The notes under the pieces: model-generated
What the model saw: only the letters and a program-made list of their open reading frames with translations
Told to the model about the DNA's origin: nothing
The model's database searches: none
Made by a program: the position numbers and the translations under genes
Shown here: positions 28,357-37,719 of the stretch, piece after piece
How positions within the stretch are numbered: the stretch's first letter is position 1
How the letters are laid out: each line of letters begins with the position of its first letter
From: Flavobacterium frigidimaris
GTDB lineage: Bacteria > Bacteroidota > Bacteroidia > Flavobacteriales > Flavobacteriaceae
Assembly: GCA_900129595.1 (NCBI GenBank)
Contig: FQWG01000012.1
Span: 62,001 to 126,000 of the forward strand
Length of the DNA stretch: 64,000 nt
Direction of reading: 5' to 3'

Positions 28357-29964
28357 TTAGTTTATATTTAATTGGTTAATCTCTAAGTCATTCAGCTCAA
28401 CTCCATTTTTTGAAGAAACGGAAAGAGCGGTATACGGCTGGTTGGGGAAAAAGATTTCAGTAATTACTTTTTCGCCGTTATTGTAAAATATCTCAATGGA
28501 TGTTTTGTCCAGAATGATTTTAAAAGTCCCTTCTTTCTGACTTCCGTCTAAAGGTGCTTTGGTAATTGTTGAGGCAAATTTTTCTGAGAAGTCAATTTTT
28601 CCAGATTTCAAGCGATCCACAAATAAATAATGATCTGTATTATTGATTCCAAAGCTCACCGCTTCTCCATTTGCATTTGAAAGAGTAAAAGTGTACGTAT
28701 CCTGTTTAAGATTCCTGATATTAAAATGAAGCATTGCCTTTGTCAAATCAATTTTTCCTGCTTCAGCTACAGCTAATTTTCCTTTTCCTTTCAGGCTTTT
28801 TACTTTGATTGTTTTAGCAATGTATTTATTGATTTCTTTTACAGGATTATTGATCAAAACATAATCATTCCCTTTTTTGATTACCTGAAGTTCACGCGCA
28901 ATTGTCGTACTGCTTCTCCATGCCGTTGTAGGAACTTCTTGGGCATAATCCCAATTCGACATCCAGCCAATAAATAAACGGCGGCCGTCTGCAGCAGGAA
29001 CATTATTCCAGGTAACTCCCGCATAATTATCTTTGCCGTAATCCAGCCAGACTGCTTTTTCCTGTTCTACTTTGTTGGCAAAATTGACATCTAAAGTAAA
29101 CGTGGTTCCGTCAAAATCTCCAATAAAATATTGTGTTCCTGAACCTCCGTTCGCGCCGCCCGGATTTAAATTCTGAATCAAAACCCATTTGGTTTCATTG
29201 GTACCTTCCACTTTTATCTCAAAGAAATCAGGACATTCCCAAACACCTCCATGAGCGCCAATGTTTTTCCCGAATTCAGATAAATATTTCCAGTTTTTAA
29301 GATCCTTAGAGGCATAAAACTGGGTTCTGTCCTGTGCTGCCAACGACATGATCCATTGTTTATGCGTTTCATCCCAGTTGACTTTTGGATCACGAAAATC
29401 ACGAATTCCGGGATTTTTAATGACAGGATTTCCTTGTTCAAATTTCTGCCATGTAAAACCATTGTCATTCGAATACGCGATATCCTGCTGCTCTACATCA
29501 ATCTTTCCTTCTTTTTCTTTGGTCATATCATGCAGCGTGTAAATCGCCACAATAGGAGCCGTTTTTCCGGTACCTAAACCTGATGTATTATGTGTATCAA
29601 CAACAGCGCTTCCTGAAAAAATATATTTGTCTTTGTCCGGGTAAAGCGCGATTGGCTGCTCTTCCCATTGAATTAAATCTTTACTAATGGCATGTCCCCA
29701 GTGCATGGGGCCCCAAACACTTTTCTCCGGATAATGCTGATAATACAAATGATAATAGCCATTAGCATAGAACATTCCGTTAGGATCATTCATCCAGCCT
29801 TTTTTAGGTGTAAAATGAAAATTGGGACGGTACATTTTTTCTTCTGTAGTCATGGATGCTGAAACGGTAGTTGTTTGTGCAACAGCCGAATAAGGTTTAA
29901 AAGCGCCTATTGATAATAATACGGCACTATACAATGCCAGGGGCAGATGTTTCTTTGATGTCAT
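28357..29964 (-). CDS. GH32 fructan hydrolase (levanase/inulinase/invertase type)
   Basis: A 535-residue exported GH32 enzyme that releases fructose from beta-fructans or sucrose by a retaining mechanism. An N-terminal signal peptide ends near AVAQ (30). The five-bladed propeller carries the nucleophile in WMNDPNG (D60), the transition-state stabiliser in FRDP (D192) and the acid/base in ECPD (E243). A C-terminal beta-sandwich (about 375-535) follows. Its first 38 bases overlap the 3' end of the sugar-transporter gene in another frame, so the two are tightly coupled. Whether it prefers levan, inulin or short oligosaccharides cannot be read from the sequence. Confidence 0.94.
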   Translation of the reverse strand: MTSKKHLPLALYSAVLLSIGAFKPYSAVAQTTTVSASMTTEEKMYRPNFHFTPKKGWMNDPNGMFYANGYYHLYYQHYPEKSVWGPMHWGHAISKDLIQWEEQPIALYPDKDKYIFSGSAVVDTHNTSGLGTGKTAPIVAIYTLHDMTKEKEGKIDVEQQDIAYSNDNGFTWQKFEQGNPVIKNPGIRDFRDPKVNWDETHKQWIMSLAAQDRTQFYASKDLKNWKYLSEFGKNIGAHGGVWECPDFFEIKVEGTNETKWVLIQNLNPGGANGGSGTQYFIGDFDGTTFTLDVNFANKVEQEKAVWLDYGKDNYAGVTWNNVPAADGRRLFIGWMSNWDYAQEVPTTAWRSSTTIARELQVIKKGNDYVLINNPVKEINKYIAKTIKVKSLKGKGKLAVAEAGKIDLTKAMLHFNIRNLKQDTYTFTLSNANGEAVSFGINNTDHYLFVDRLKSGKIDFSEKFASTITKAPLDGSQKEGTFKIILDKTSIEIFYNNGEKVITEIFFPNQPYTALSVSSKNGVELNDLEINQLNIN

Positions 29965-31285
29965 TTTTTTTGATATTTTTTTTGGTTAGATTTTCACTCA
30001 ATACTTCTAAAGAAATTCCTTTAGTTTCAGGCATTATAAAAATTACGAAGAGTAACTGCAGCACCATCATCAATGCAAAAATTAAGAATACGACTTCAGG
30101 TCCGATTTCTGAAAAAAGCATAGGAATCAAGGACGGAATAATGGCCGCTAAAACCCAGTGTACAGAACTTCCAAAGGCTTGCCCCGACGCACGGATATGG
30201 TTCGGGAAAATTTCTGAGATAAAAACCCAGATCACAGCTCCCTGACCAATGGCATGTGAAGCGATAAATAAGAAAAGGAAAATAGGCACCGATAATCCTC
30301 CCCAATTGTAGAAAAACGAAGCAGAAACTAATCCTAAGGAAATAATATATCCAATTGAACCAATGTACATCAACAACTTTCTTCCTAATTTGTCAATTAA
30401 TGCAACTCCGATTAAAGTAAATATAAGGTTTGTAATTCCAATGCCGATACTGCTCAATAAAGCAGTATTTTGCCCTAAACCTGCTTCTTCAAAAATTCTC
30501 GGTGCATAATATAAAAAGGCATTGATTCCGGAGAACTGATTGAAAAAGGCAATTAAAAAGGCCAGCATTAACGGAAAACGGTATTTTTTCATGAAGATAT
30601 TTTCATGCTTTGTAACTCCGTTTTCTCTCGAATCATCCATAATAGATGCAAGATCTGCAGTGGGATCAATCTGAAACAAGACTTTACGGGCTTCTTCATC
30701 ACGGTTTTTAGACAATAACCATCTTGGACTTTCCGGTATGGTAAGGATAAAGAGAATATAAATAAGAGACGGAAAAGCCTGAACTCCGACCATCCAGCGC
30801 CAGGCATTTTCTCCGATATCCTTTAAAAAGAAATTGGATATAAAAGCAATTAAAATTCCCAAAACAATATTGAACTGATATAAAGCTACCAAACGTCCGC
30901 GTTTGTCTGCCGGGGCGATTTCTGAAACATAAGCCGGAGCAGCAATAGTTGACGCGCCAACTCCTAAACCTCCAATAAACCTGAAAGCAGCAAATACATA
31001 AGGATCATTTGCAAAAGCGGCACCAATGGCTGAAATGAAATATAAAATCCCGATCCAGAATAATGTCTTTTTACGACCTATTTTATTGGTTGGGATTCCT
31101 CCAAAAATGGCTCCTATAACAGTTCCCCAAAGTGCCATTGCCATAACAACAGATCCATGAAAAGCATCAGATGAATGCCATAGAAGCTGCAATTGTTTAT
31201 CAGCTCCAGAAATAACTACGGTATCAAAACCGAATAGAAAACCTGCCAGTGCAGCAGTAACAGACCAAATCAATATCTTGTTCAT
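29927..31285 (-). CDS. MFS sugar/proton symporter (SP family), probable fructose importer
   Basis: A 452-residue inner-membrane transporter with 12 helices and sugar-porter signatures: GFLFGFDTVVISG in helix 1, NKIGRKK after helix 2, PESPRWL after helix 6, DKLGRK after helix 8, and C-terminal PETKGISLE. It resembles XylE and FucP-type hexose importers. It is the first gene of the operon in front of GH32, SusC, SusD and fructokinase, which supports uptake of free fructose produced in the periplasm. Its C terminus overlaps the GH32 start by 38 bases. The 224-bp region upstream, shared with the end of the HTCS gene, should contain the regulated promoter. Confidence 0.92.
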   Translation of the reverse strand: MNKILIWSVTAALAGFLFGFDTVVISGADKQLQLLWHSSDAFHGSVVMAMALWGTVIGAIFGGIPTNKIGRKKTLFWIGILYFISAIGAAFANDPYVFAAFRFIGGLGVGASTIAAPAYVSEIAPADKRGRLVALYQFNIVLGILIAFISNFFLKDIGENAWRWMVGVQAFPSLIYILFILTIPESPRWLLSKNRDEEARKVLFQIDPTADLASIMDDSRENGVTKHENIFMKKYRFPLMLAFLIAFFNQFSGINAFLYYAPRIFEEAGLGQNTALLSSIGIGITNLIFTLIGVALIDKLGRKLLMYIGSIGYIISLGLVSASFFYNWGGLSVPIFLFLFIASHAIGQGAVIWVFISEIFPNHIRASGQAFGSSVHWVLAAIIPSLIPMLFSEIGPEVVFLIFALMMVLQLLFVIFIMPETKGISLEVLSENLTKKNIKKNDIKETSAPGIV

Positions 31286-31509
31286 TGTAGATGTATTAAA
31301 AACTTATCGCTAAGATATCCGCAAAAAAAACAACTTATTTTTAATGATGTTACAATTTAATTCCTTAAATATTGATAGTTTGACATTTCAACATCAACAA
31401 GCTTATTTACAAGGCTTTACGCTTATTGAAATTTAATTACGAAAACCATGTAGTTTCGATTTTGTTACATTGGGTACAAAATTGATACATAAAACCAAAC
31501 ACTTTTATA

Positions 31510-34254
31510 TCAATTAGAATTTGATGTTTTGTATTCTTTAGGAGAAATTCCAAATTTATTCTTAAAAGCAGTAGAAAAATAATTGGGAGAAGAGAATCCA
31601 AGTGAGTACGCAATCTCAGAAATATTCATCTGATTGGACTTTAAAAGCTCAGCGGCTTTCTCTAATTTGACATTATTGATATGATCACTAATATTGATAC
31701 CAATAATTGCTTTTACTTTTCGGTACAGCTGAACTCTTGAAACTCCAAGCTTGTCGGCTAAATCCTCGACAGAAAATTTAGGGTTTTCAACATTCTTCTT
31801 AATAATATCATTCATCTTGGTAATGAAAGTCTGTTCCTGATTGCCAAATTTGGACTCAGGTTCAACACGGTAAATATTATTGGTGTAATAATAACGAAGT
31901 TTCTCTCTGTTGAAAAGCAAGCTCGAAATAGATTGTTTTAAGATCGAAAGGCTAAAGGGTTTTGTCAAATATTGGTCGACTCCGCTCTGCAATCCTTTTA
32001 ATACCGATTCTTTGTTGCTTTGCGCTGTTAGAATAATAATAGGAATATGGGAAGAGCGCAGATCTTTTTTTAATTCTTTACTAATTTCATAACCATCTTT
32101 GTCTACTAAATTGATATCGCAAATAATGATATCGGGAACAATTTCCATTGCTTTTTCAATAGCATCACTGCCGTCAGAAGCGTACACCATATATTCACCG
32201 GATAATTTTGCTTTTAAAAATGAGACCAGATCAATATTGTCTTCTATGATCAAAAGGGAATGTTTCTCTGATTCAGCAATGGTGTTTACTTCTTTAAAAT
32301 CAGGTTCTATATCTAAATTATCTGTTATTAGATTTGGAGTTATATTGAGATTTTCTCTTTGATTTACAATCTCTGAAGGCTGCAAATGACTGTTTCCTTT
32401 TAATAAAGTAATGACGAACTCACTTCCCTGTTTTGATTTGAGTTCGATCGTGCCGTGATGCAAAAGCACAAACTCTTTAGACAAATGAAGTCCAATTCCT
32501 GAACTGTTTTTATTATTGTTTGAAGCTTTAAAAAATGGGCTGAACACGTTGGACAATTCATTCTCCGGAATTCCAATTCCGGAATCCTTAAAGTTTATTT
32601 TTACTGTATTGTCCTGATTTTCGAGAATCGTAATGGTTATTTTTCCGTTATCCGGCGTAAATTTAAAAGCATTGGAAAGCAGGTTGAAATAGACTTTATC
32701 CATGAGGCCTCTATCGATAAACAACTCCAGGTTTTTATTTTTCATCGTCAGCTGAAAATCGATGTTTCTGCGGGCAGCTTCACCTTTAAAATTGGTCATC
32801 ACCTCATTGGTAAAATCATAAATCTTAGTACTGGAAGCTCTTAGCGTAAATTTTTGCTCTTCTATTTTTCTAAAATCCAGCAGCTGATTTATTAATCGCA
32901 GTAATCTGTTCGAGTTTTTATGAATGAGTTTTACCTCGTCAATAAGCGCGGTTCCTTTTATTTTTTCATTTTCGATCAGGGATTCCACATAACTCATAAT
33001 CAGCGTTATTGGAGTTTTAAATTCATGGGAAAGTCCGGTAAAGAAATTCAGTTTGGCTTCATTGCTTTTCGCTGCAATCTTTGCCATTTCCTGTATTTCA
33101 TTATTTTGATCGATTACGGTTTGATTGATACTTTCAAGCTGTTTTTTCTTTCTCGAAATAGAAATCGTCGAATAAATACTGTAAATGGTCAGACTCAAAA
33201 TAATCACTAAGAAGAAACTCAGCAAACGTACCAGATTGTTCTGAGAAGCATATTCTCTTTCCTGAACCTTTATCGCTCCCTGCTGCGACTCTATCACCGT
33301 TTGCTGCTGATCGACTTTATCCATTTGGTTTTCGATAATCTCAGCATTATTATGGTCGATCACAATGGTATTGAGGATATTGTTTTTAGAAATGGGTTCT
33401 TTATGGTACATTTTCAAAGCCAGTTTCAAAGCTTCATTTCCTCCGGTAGGATATAAAATGGTTCCGTCTAAAACACCGCTTTTAACCAGTTCAATCCCGC
33501 CATTGACAGAATTTAATCCGTCTACACCTAAAAATTTAATTTTATTCTCTAATCCAACTGTCTTTGCCGTTTCCCAGGCGCTCAATGCCATTCGATCGTT
33601 ATGGGCAAAAATATATTCGACATCAGGATTTTGTAAAAGAATTGTTTTTAAGGGCGCATTAACAGATTCTTTTTCCCAATTGCCGTGAATGGTATTGACA
33701 ACTGTAAAACGTTTATTGCCTTTAATGATCTGATCAAATCCCAGACTGCGTTCGTAGGCCGGCGAAGAACCGTTTGCGCCTGTAATTTCAACGATTTTAC
33801 CTGAACCTTTACTGTGCGAAATGATATATCGGGCGGCAATTCTTCCAATTTCAATATTATCCGCTCCAAGATAAGCCGTGTAATTTTCGCCATCGATCTT
33901 ACGGTCTACTACAAGAACCGGAATTCCGGCTTTGATCGACTTCTCTACAACTGCAGTTAAGGGTTTGGACTGGATTGGAGATACAATAATCACATCTGCT
34001 TTATTGGCTATAAATCGCTCTATATCTTCGATTTGTTTATTGACATTGTTATTGGCGTCGCTGATTTTTAAATCGACTTCAGGTCTGAGCGAAGCTTCAA
34101 TTTTTATCGAACTGGTCATTTGTTTGCGCCAATCGTCTGTGGTCATCGCTTGCGAAAAACCAACTTTTATTTTATCTCCCTGTTTTTGACTGCACGAAAC
34201 TAAACTTAATGATGCTAAAAATAGCAGCAAAATATATTTTACAAATGGATACAT
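31510..34254 (-). CDS. hybrid two-component regulator (HTCS) with periplasmic-binding-protein sensor
   Basis: A 914-residue sensor/regulator. An N-terminal signal with a lipobox-like LVSC (Cys21) is followed by a type I periplasmic-binding domain (about 30-300, with KVGFSQAMTTDDWR and ADVIIVSPIQSKPL), which resembles ribose/fructose-binding proteins. Then come a transmembrane helix (about 343-368), HisKA (phospho-His about 408, GLSHEFKTPITL), HATPase (N box about 526, SSGIGLHLSKE about 588), a receiver (Asp about 713, DIIICDINLVDKDG) and an AraC domain (805-914). This is the architecture of the Bacteroides fructan sensor BT1754, whose binding domain recognises fructose. It lies directly upstream of the fructan operon in the same direction. 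Confidence 0.95.
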   Translation of the reverse strand: MYPFVKYILLLFLASLSLVSCSQKQGDKIKVGFSQAMTTDDWRKQMTSSIKIEASLRPEVDLKISDANNNVNKQIEDIERFIANKADVIIVSPIQSKPLTAVVEKSIKAGIPVLVVDRKIDGENYTAYLGADNIEIGRIAARYIISHSKGSGKIVEITGANGSSPAYERSLGFDQIIKGNKRFTVVNTIHGNWEKESVNAPLKTILLQNPDVEYIFAHNDRMALSAWETAKTVGLENKIKFLGVDGLNSVNGGIELVKSGVLDGTILYPTGGNEALKLALKMYHKEPISKNNILNTIVIDHNNAEIIENQMDKVDQQQTVIESQQGAIKVQEREYASQNNLVRLLSFFLVIILSLTIYSIYSTISISRKKKQLESINQTVIDQNNEIQEMAKIAAKSNEAKLNFFTGLSHEFKTPITLIMSYVESLIENEKIKGTALIDEVKLIHKNSNRLLRLINQLLDFRKIEEQKFTLRASSTKIYDFTNEVMTNFKGEAARRNIDFQLTMKNKNLELFIDRGLMDKVYFNLLSNAFKFTPDNGKITITILENQDNTVKINFKDSGIGIPENELSNVFSPFFKASNNNKNSSGIGLHLSKEFVLLHHGTIELKSKQGSEFVITLLKGNSHLQPSEIVNQRENLNITPNLITDNLDIEPDFKEVNTIAESEKHSLLIIEDNIDLVSFLKAKLSGEYMVYASDGSDAIEKAMEIVPDIIICDINLVDKDGYEISKELKKDLRSSHIPIIILTAQSNKESVLKGLQSGVDQYLTKPFSLSILKQSISSLLFNREKLRYYYTNNIYRVEPESKFGNQEQTFITKMNDIIKKNVENPKFSVEDLADKLGVSRVQLYRKVKAIIGINISDHINNVKLEKAAELLKSNQMNISEIAYSLGFSSPNYFSTAFKNKFGISPKEYKTSNSN

Positions 34255-34448
34255 GAAATTATGAGTTTATGTAAATGAAAATGAGTTTTCAAAAAAAATA
34301 CCTTACTGAACCAACAACTTGCCAAAATAATTAGGAAGGATTATTTTGCATAGACAAGCGGGAAGGATATATGATAAGGTAAAATTAAACTTTTATTTGA
34401 TCTTTGCAACTTAGTACTGAAATATCTTAATCAAAAACAGCGATCCTG

Positions 34449-34481
34449 AAAAAACGCTCTGACTTAATGATCAGGCGCGTT
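34449..34481 (-). terminator. terminator after the AraC-family gene
   Basis: An imperfect stem (AACGC...CTGA with TCAG...GCGTT, 34453-34481) is followed on the minus strand by six T. It lies about 40 bp past the stop codon. Confidence 0.65.
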
Positions 34482-34519
34482 GTACCTGTTAAATAAAAAG
34501 ATACTATACACATAGATAA

Positions 34520-35368
34520 TTAACCTGCAAAGCTTTGTTTTGTTCCCTTCATTCTAAAACTTTTCAGACTCATTCCTGTGTGTCTTTTAAAAAATTTATT
34601 AACATGACTTTCATCCGAAAATCCAAATTCATCTGCTATCTCATGAACTCTTTTATCGCTAAATTGTAGTCTGTGCTCTATCAGGCGGATCCTGTAAGAA
34701 GAAATATAATGCTGAATGGTTTCGCCACATTGCTTACGAAAATAACTGCCAAGATAAGTTGGCGATAACCCAAATAGATCTGCGATTACTGCTATTTTCA
34801 AACGTTCGGGATTACGTATATGCTCTTGAATATAATCCAGTATTTGCATAATACGTACATCTGCATTTGGAGAAATATTTTTTGGTTTGACTGCTGATAT
34901 ATTTCTTGCAGCAATAACAATAATCGCATTTACTAAATGACGAATCAGGTCCTGGTTATAAATATTGTCATGCTCGATAGTCTGCCCTAGCTGCCCCATA
35001 AGGATATGAACCATTTGTTTATCTTGATGGTTCGCCAAAACCGAACCTGACAAATCAGAAGCATAATATAAAAGGCATTCGATATGATCGATGCTTTTCC
35101 ATTGATATTCTCTAATATAATTTTCACCAAAACGAACCACTATAAACTCACAAATACCGTACAGGTCAAATTCATGGCAATCATTGGGCGTAGTCAAAAA
35201 TAAGTCTCCCGACCTAAAATCTACTTTATTTCCATTTGTAGAATAGCTTCCATTACCCGATATGACATAAACCATTTCAAAGAAGTTAAACTGCCTGTCA
35301 CGCAGTGGACATGTATCTATTTTTTCATAAAATACTTCGAGTGACTGATAAATATTTTCTCTTCCCAT
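34520..35368 (-). CDS. AraC-family transcriptional regulator with cupin sensor domain
   Basis: A 282-residue cytoplasmic regulator. The N-terminal cupin-like AraC_binding domain (about 20-115) includes FFEMVYVISGNGSYSTNG and FRSGDLFLTTPNDCHEF. The C-terminal two-helix-turn-helix domain (about 180-278) includes IAVIADLFGLSPTYLGSYFR and VHEIADEFGFSDESHVNKFF. It is divergent from the esterase and oxidoreductase genes and is the obvious candidate to regulate them. The 124-bp intergenic region has an AATAGAC/GTCTATT inverted repeat. The inducer is unknown. Confidence 0.93.
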   Translation of the reverse strand: MGRENIYQSLEVFYEKIDTCPLRDRQFNFFEMVYVISGNGSYSTNGNKVDFRSGDLFLTTPNDCHEFDLYGICEFIVVRFGENYIREYQWKSIDHIECLLYYASDLSGSVLANHQDKQMVHILMGQLGQTIEHDNIYNQDLIRHLVNAIIVIAARNISAVKPKNISPNADVRIMQILDYIQEHIRNPERLKIAVIADLFGLSPTYLGSYFRKQCGETIQHYISSYRIRLIEHRLQFSDKRVHEIADEFGFSDESHVNKFFKRHTGMSLKSFRMKGTKQSFAG

Positions 35369-35384
35369 GTGGTAAAGATACCTA

Positions 35385-35434
35385 AATAGACTTGAAATAT
35401 ACCTGTTAAGAGGCGCTTTACCGGTCTATTTTTG
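35385..35434 (+). promoter_or_regulatory. candidate promoter and AraC site for the esterase operon
   Basis: A perfect TAnnTTTG match, TATTTTTG, lies at 35427-35434, but the expected -33 TTTG is only a weak CCTG. This would suit an activator-dependent promoter. AAATAGAC upstream and GTCTATTT overlapping the -7 box form an 8-bp inverted repeat. Binding by the divergent AraC protein is inferred. Confidence 0.4.
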
Positions 35435-35492
35435 TCAAGCACAAATAAAGATTATTAGTTAAGGTTGTATTGAATTATAAAAATCCCTAAAT

Positions 35493-36461
35493 ATGAAAAA
35501 CACCAATTTGAAGAATATAGATAGCAACCTTTGGCAAGCTATTACCCAAAGTGAGTACATACAGATAGACTATGAAAGCTTGCTGGAGAATGATCCAGCG
35601 CAAATTAGAGCCAAGGAACTAACATTGTCATTAAAGGAACAATCTGCTGAAATACCCGATGAGTTACATCTGGAAACTATTCAGATTCCTTCTTCTGAAA
35701 ATAAACGTACCATCTCATTAAGAACATACAAACCTGCCAAAAAAGGCACCTTACCGGTATTACTCTATTTTCATGGAGGAGCTTTTATCTATGGAACTCC
35801 AGAGCAATATGATTTTTTATTTTTCAGATTGGCAATCGATATTAATGCAGTAATTGTTTCTGTCGATTACCGGTTGGCGCCTGAAGATCCTTTTCCGGCT
35901 GCTCTGGAAGATGGATATGATGCGCTGCTCTGGTTGTCTGAATATGCGGGGGATATCCAAGGGGATAAAAACAACATTATCATTGGTGGAAGCAGCGCCG
36001 GAGCAACTATTGCTGCTTCTCTAGCCCATATGGCAAGAGATAAAAAGCAAGTAGAAATCCGGCACCAGTATTTACTTTATCCAGCAATGGATCATCGCCT
36101 GAAAACCCAGTCAATGCAAGACTTAGCAAATGCTCCTATGCAAAGCAAAAAAGCAGCACAATGGATGTGGAAACATTACTTACCACACCCGATCACTAAG
36201 CCGCCAAGATATGCAGTGCCATTATTGCAAGACAATTTCAAAGATTTACCAACTGCAACAATCATCGTATGCGAATTGGATCCTCTAAAAGACGAAGGAA
36301 AAAAATATGCTGCAAAATTACAAGAAGCCGGTATTGCAGTTCATTTATTAGAGATAAAAGGAGCTGTGCACGCCTTTGATTTTTTTCCTTGTCTATTATC
36401 CGATACTTTTTATAGGCAGCAAGTTCAATTATACAATGAAATTTTAAATCCTGGAAAATGA
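35493..36461 (+). CDS. alpha/beta-hydrolase fold-3 esterase (HSL family)
   Basis: A 322-residue serine hydrolase of the hormone-sensitive-lipase family without a signal peptide, so probably cytoplasmic. It has the oxyanion-hole motif HGGA (94-97), nucleophile elbow GGSSAG with Ser168, Asp263 in ELDPLKDEG and His293 in AVHAFDF, a complete triad at normal spacing. It should hydrolyse short-chain esters or lactones; the physiological substrate is unknown. Its stop overlaps the start of the oxidoreductase by 4 bases (ATGA), so the two are co-translated and may be successive steps in handling one xenobiotic or secondary compound. Confidence 0.92.
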   Translation: MKNTNLKNIDSNLWQAITQSEYIQIDYESLLENDPAQIRAKELTLSLKEQSAEIPDELHLETIQIPSSENKRTISLRTYKPAKKGTLPVLLYFHGGAFIYGTPEQYDFLFFRLAIDINAVIVSVDYRLAPEDPFPAALEDGYDALLWLSEYAGDIQGDKNNIIIGGSSAGATIAASLAHMARDKKQVEIRHQYLLYPAMDHRLKTQSMQDLANAPMQSKKAAQWMWKHYLPHPITKPPRYAVPLLQDNFKDLPTATIIVCELDPLKDEGKKYAAKLQEAGIAVHLLEIKGAVHAFDFFPCLLSDTFYRQQVQLYNEILNPGK

Positions 36462-37039
36462 AAAAAATAGTAGTTATAAATGGGCATCCTGATAAAGAAA
36501 ATTTAAACAGTGCAATTGTAGATTCTTATATTAATTCTGCCAAACAAAATGGTTCAGAAGTTCGCTATATCGCCATCGGAGCGCTGGACTTCAATCCTAA
36601 TTTACAGTTCGGTTATTCTCAAAGAATGGAATTGGAATCTGACTTGGTAAAAGCCCTGGAGGATATTAAGTGGAGTGAACATACTGTATGGATACATCCT
36701 ATGTGGTGGCTGGGTATGCCTGCAATTATGAAAGGTTTTTTCGACAGGGCATTTCTTCCGGGTATTACCTTTAAAAGGGATGAAAAAGGTGTTACCGAAG
36801 GATTATTAAAAGGAAAAACAGGAAGAATTATTACAACGGCAGGAGATTTATCCCTAACTCTTTACAAAGAAATTTATAAGTCAAGCGGACTTGTACAATT
36901 AAAAGAAGGGATTTTAGCTTACTGTGGAATATCTCCTATCGAAAGTAATTTTATTGGACCTCTTAATGAATTAAACGAAAGTGACACATTACAATGGCTA
37001 AAGAAAATCAAACACCTAGCTTTATTAGACTCCAAATAG
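36458..37039 (+). CDS. flavodoxin-fold NAD(P)H oxidoreductase (MdaB/KefF-like)
   Basis: A 193-residue cytoplasmic flavoprotein of the NQO1/KefF family. The N-terminal phosphate-binding start INGHPDKENLNSAI and the flavin-contact segment WIHPMWWLGMPAIMKGFFDR with FLPGITF are diagnostic. It would reduce quinones or related electrophiles with two electrons from NAD(P)H using FAD or FMN. It overlaps the esterase gene by 4 bases and is convergent with the lut genes, with a shared terminator in between. Confidence 0.9.
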   Translation: MKKIVVINGHPDKENLNSAIVDSYINSAKQNGSEVRYIAIGALDFNPNLQFGYSQRMELESDLVKALEDIKWSEHTVWIHPMWWLGMPAIMKGFFDRAFLPGITFKRDEKGVTEGLLKGKTGRIITTAGDLSLTLYKEIYKSSGLVQLKEGILAYCGISPIESNFIGPLNELNESDTLQWLKKIKHLALLDSK

Positions 37040-37065
37040 ATTTGATTCTTTTTTATAATTAACTC

Positions 37066-37130
37066 ATTGGGTATAATTGCTTTTAACACATAAAAGTTAT
37101 ATTGCGCATGGAAAATTATACCCAATTATT
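37066..37130. terminator. bidirectional terminator between convergent units
   Basis: A 13-bp perfect inverted repeat (ATTGGGTATAATT, 37066-37078; AATTATACCCAAT, 37114-37126) lies between the oxidoreductase stop (37039) and the lutC stop (37132), with T-rich DNA on the plus side. The loop is long (35 bases). Confidence 0.6.
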
Positions 37131-37131
37131 T

Positions 37132-37719
37132 TTAATCCAACATAAAAACAATCAATCCTCTTGCACCATGTGCTCCAAGAACCAATGACTGCTCGATATC
37201 AGCTGTTTTTGATGGTCCGGCGATAAAAGTCCCGAAACCGTACTGCTGATTGCCAATTCTTTCATAGGCCTGATGCATGCTGGCCAAAATATCCTTTTTA
37301 TGAACTATAATAGCTAAATATTGTGCAATAAAAGGTGATACACGTTGTCCAAGTACATCATCTGTAACCCAAAGTGCACTATTTTCGGCTACACCAAAAT
37401 GAGCTTTTATAATATTTAGTTCCACATCGGCAAGCAAATGCGGATCATCACTTGTCCAGTCTAAAGATGCAATTTCAGAAAGCTCCGGAATTGTGGTTAT
37501 GATGCGTTTTTCGAGTGCATAATTTTTCTTTATATAATCAAGGATTTCAGCATAACTGGTTACTTCTACGGGATCACCTCCAATATTTTTCAGTACCGTT
37601 TTATAGGTTGCCAGCACATCAGGATTCTCTGAACTCAAAAGATTCAGATCAGGCAAATCTGCACTGAAAGCAGGTTGATTTTGCTTTATTTTTTTTAAAA
37701 TATCCGCTTTACTACTCAT
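37132..37719 (-). CDS. lutC: LutC-like lactate utilisation protein (LUD domain)
   Basis: A 195-residue cytoplasmic LUD-domain (DUF162) protein, the third subunit of the LutABC L-lactate oxidation complex. The fold is seen in ENSALWVTDDVLGQ and the C-terminal GTFIAGPSKTADIEQSLVLG followed by HGARGL, with SKTADIE a family hallmark. Its ATG lies inside the end of lutB (8-base overlap), so expression is coupled. The complex converts L-lactate to pyruvate; here the lactate would come from rhamnose breakdown. Confidence 0.92.
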   Translation of the reverse strand: MSSKADILKKIKQNQPAFSADLPDLNLLSSENPDVLATYKTVLKNIGGDPVEVTSYAEILDYIKKNYALEKRIITTIPELSEIASLDWTSDDPHLLADVELNIIKAHFGVAENSALWVTDDVLGQRVSPFIAQYLAIIVHKKDILASMHQAYERIGNQQYGFGTFIAGPSKTADIEQSLVLGAHGARGLIVFMLD

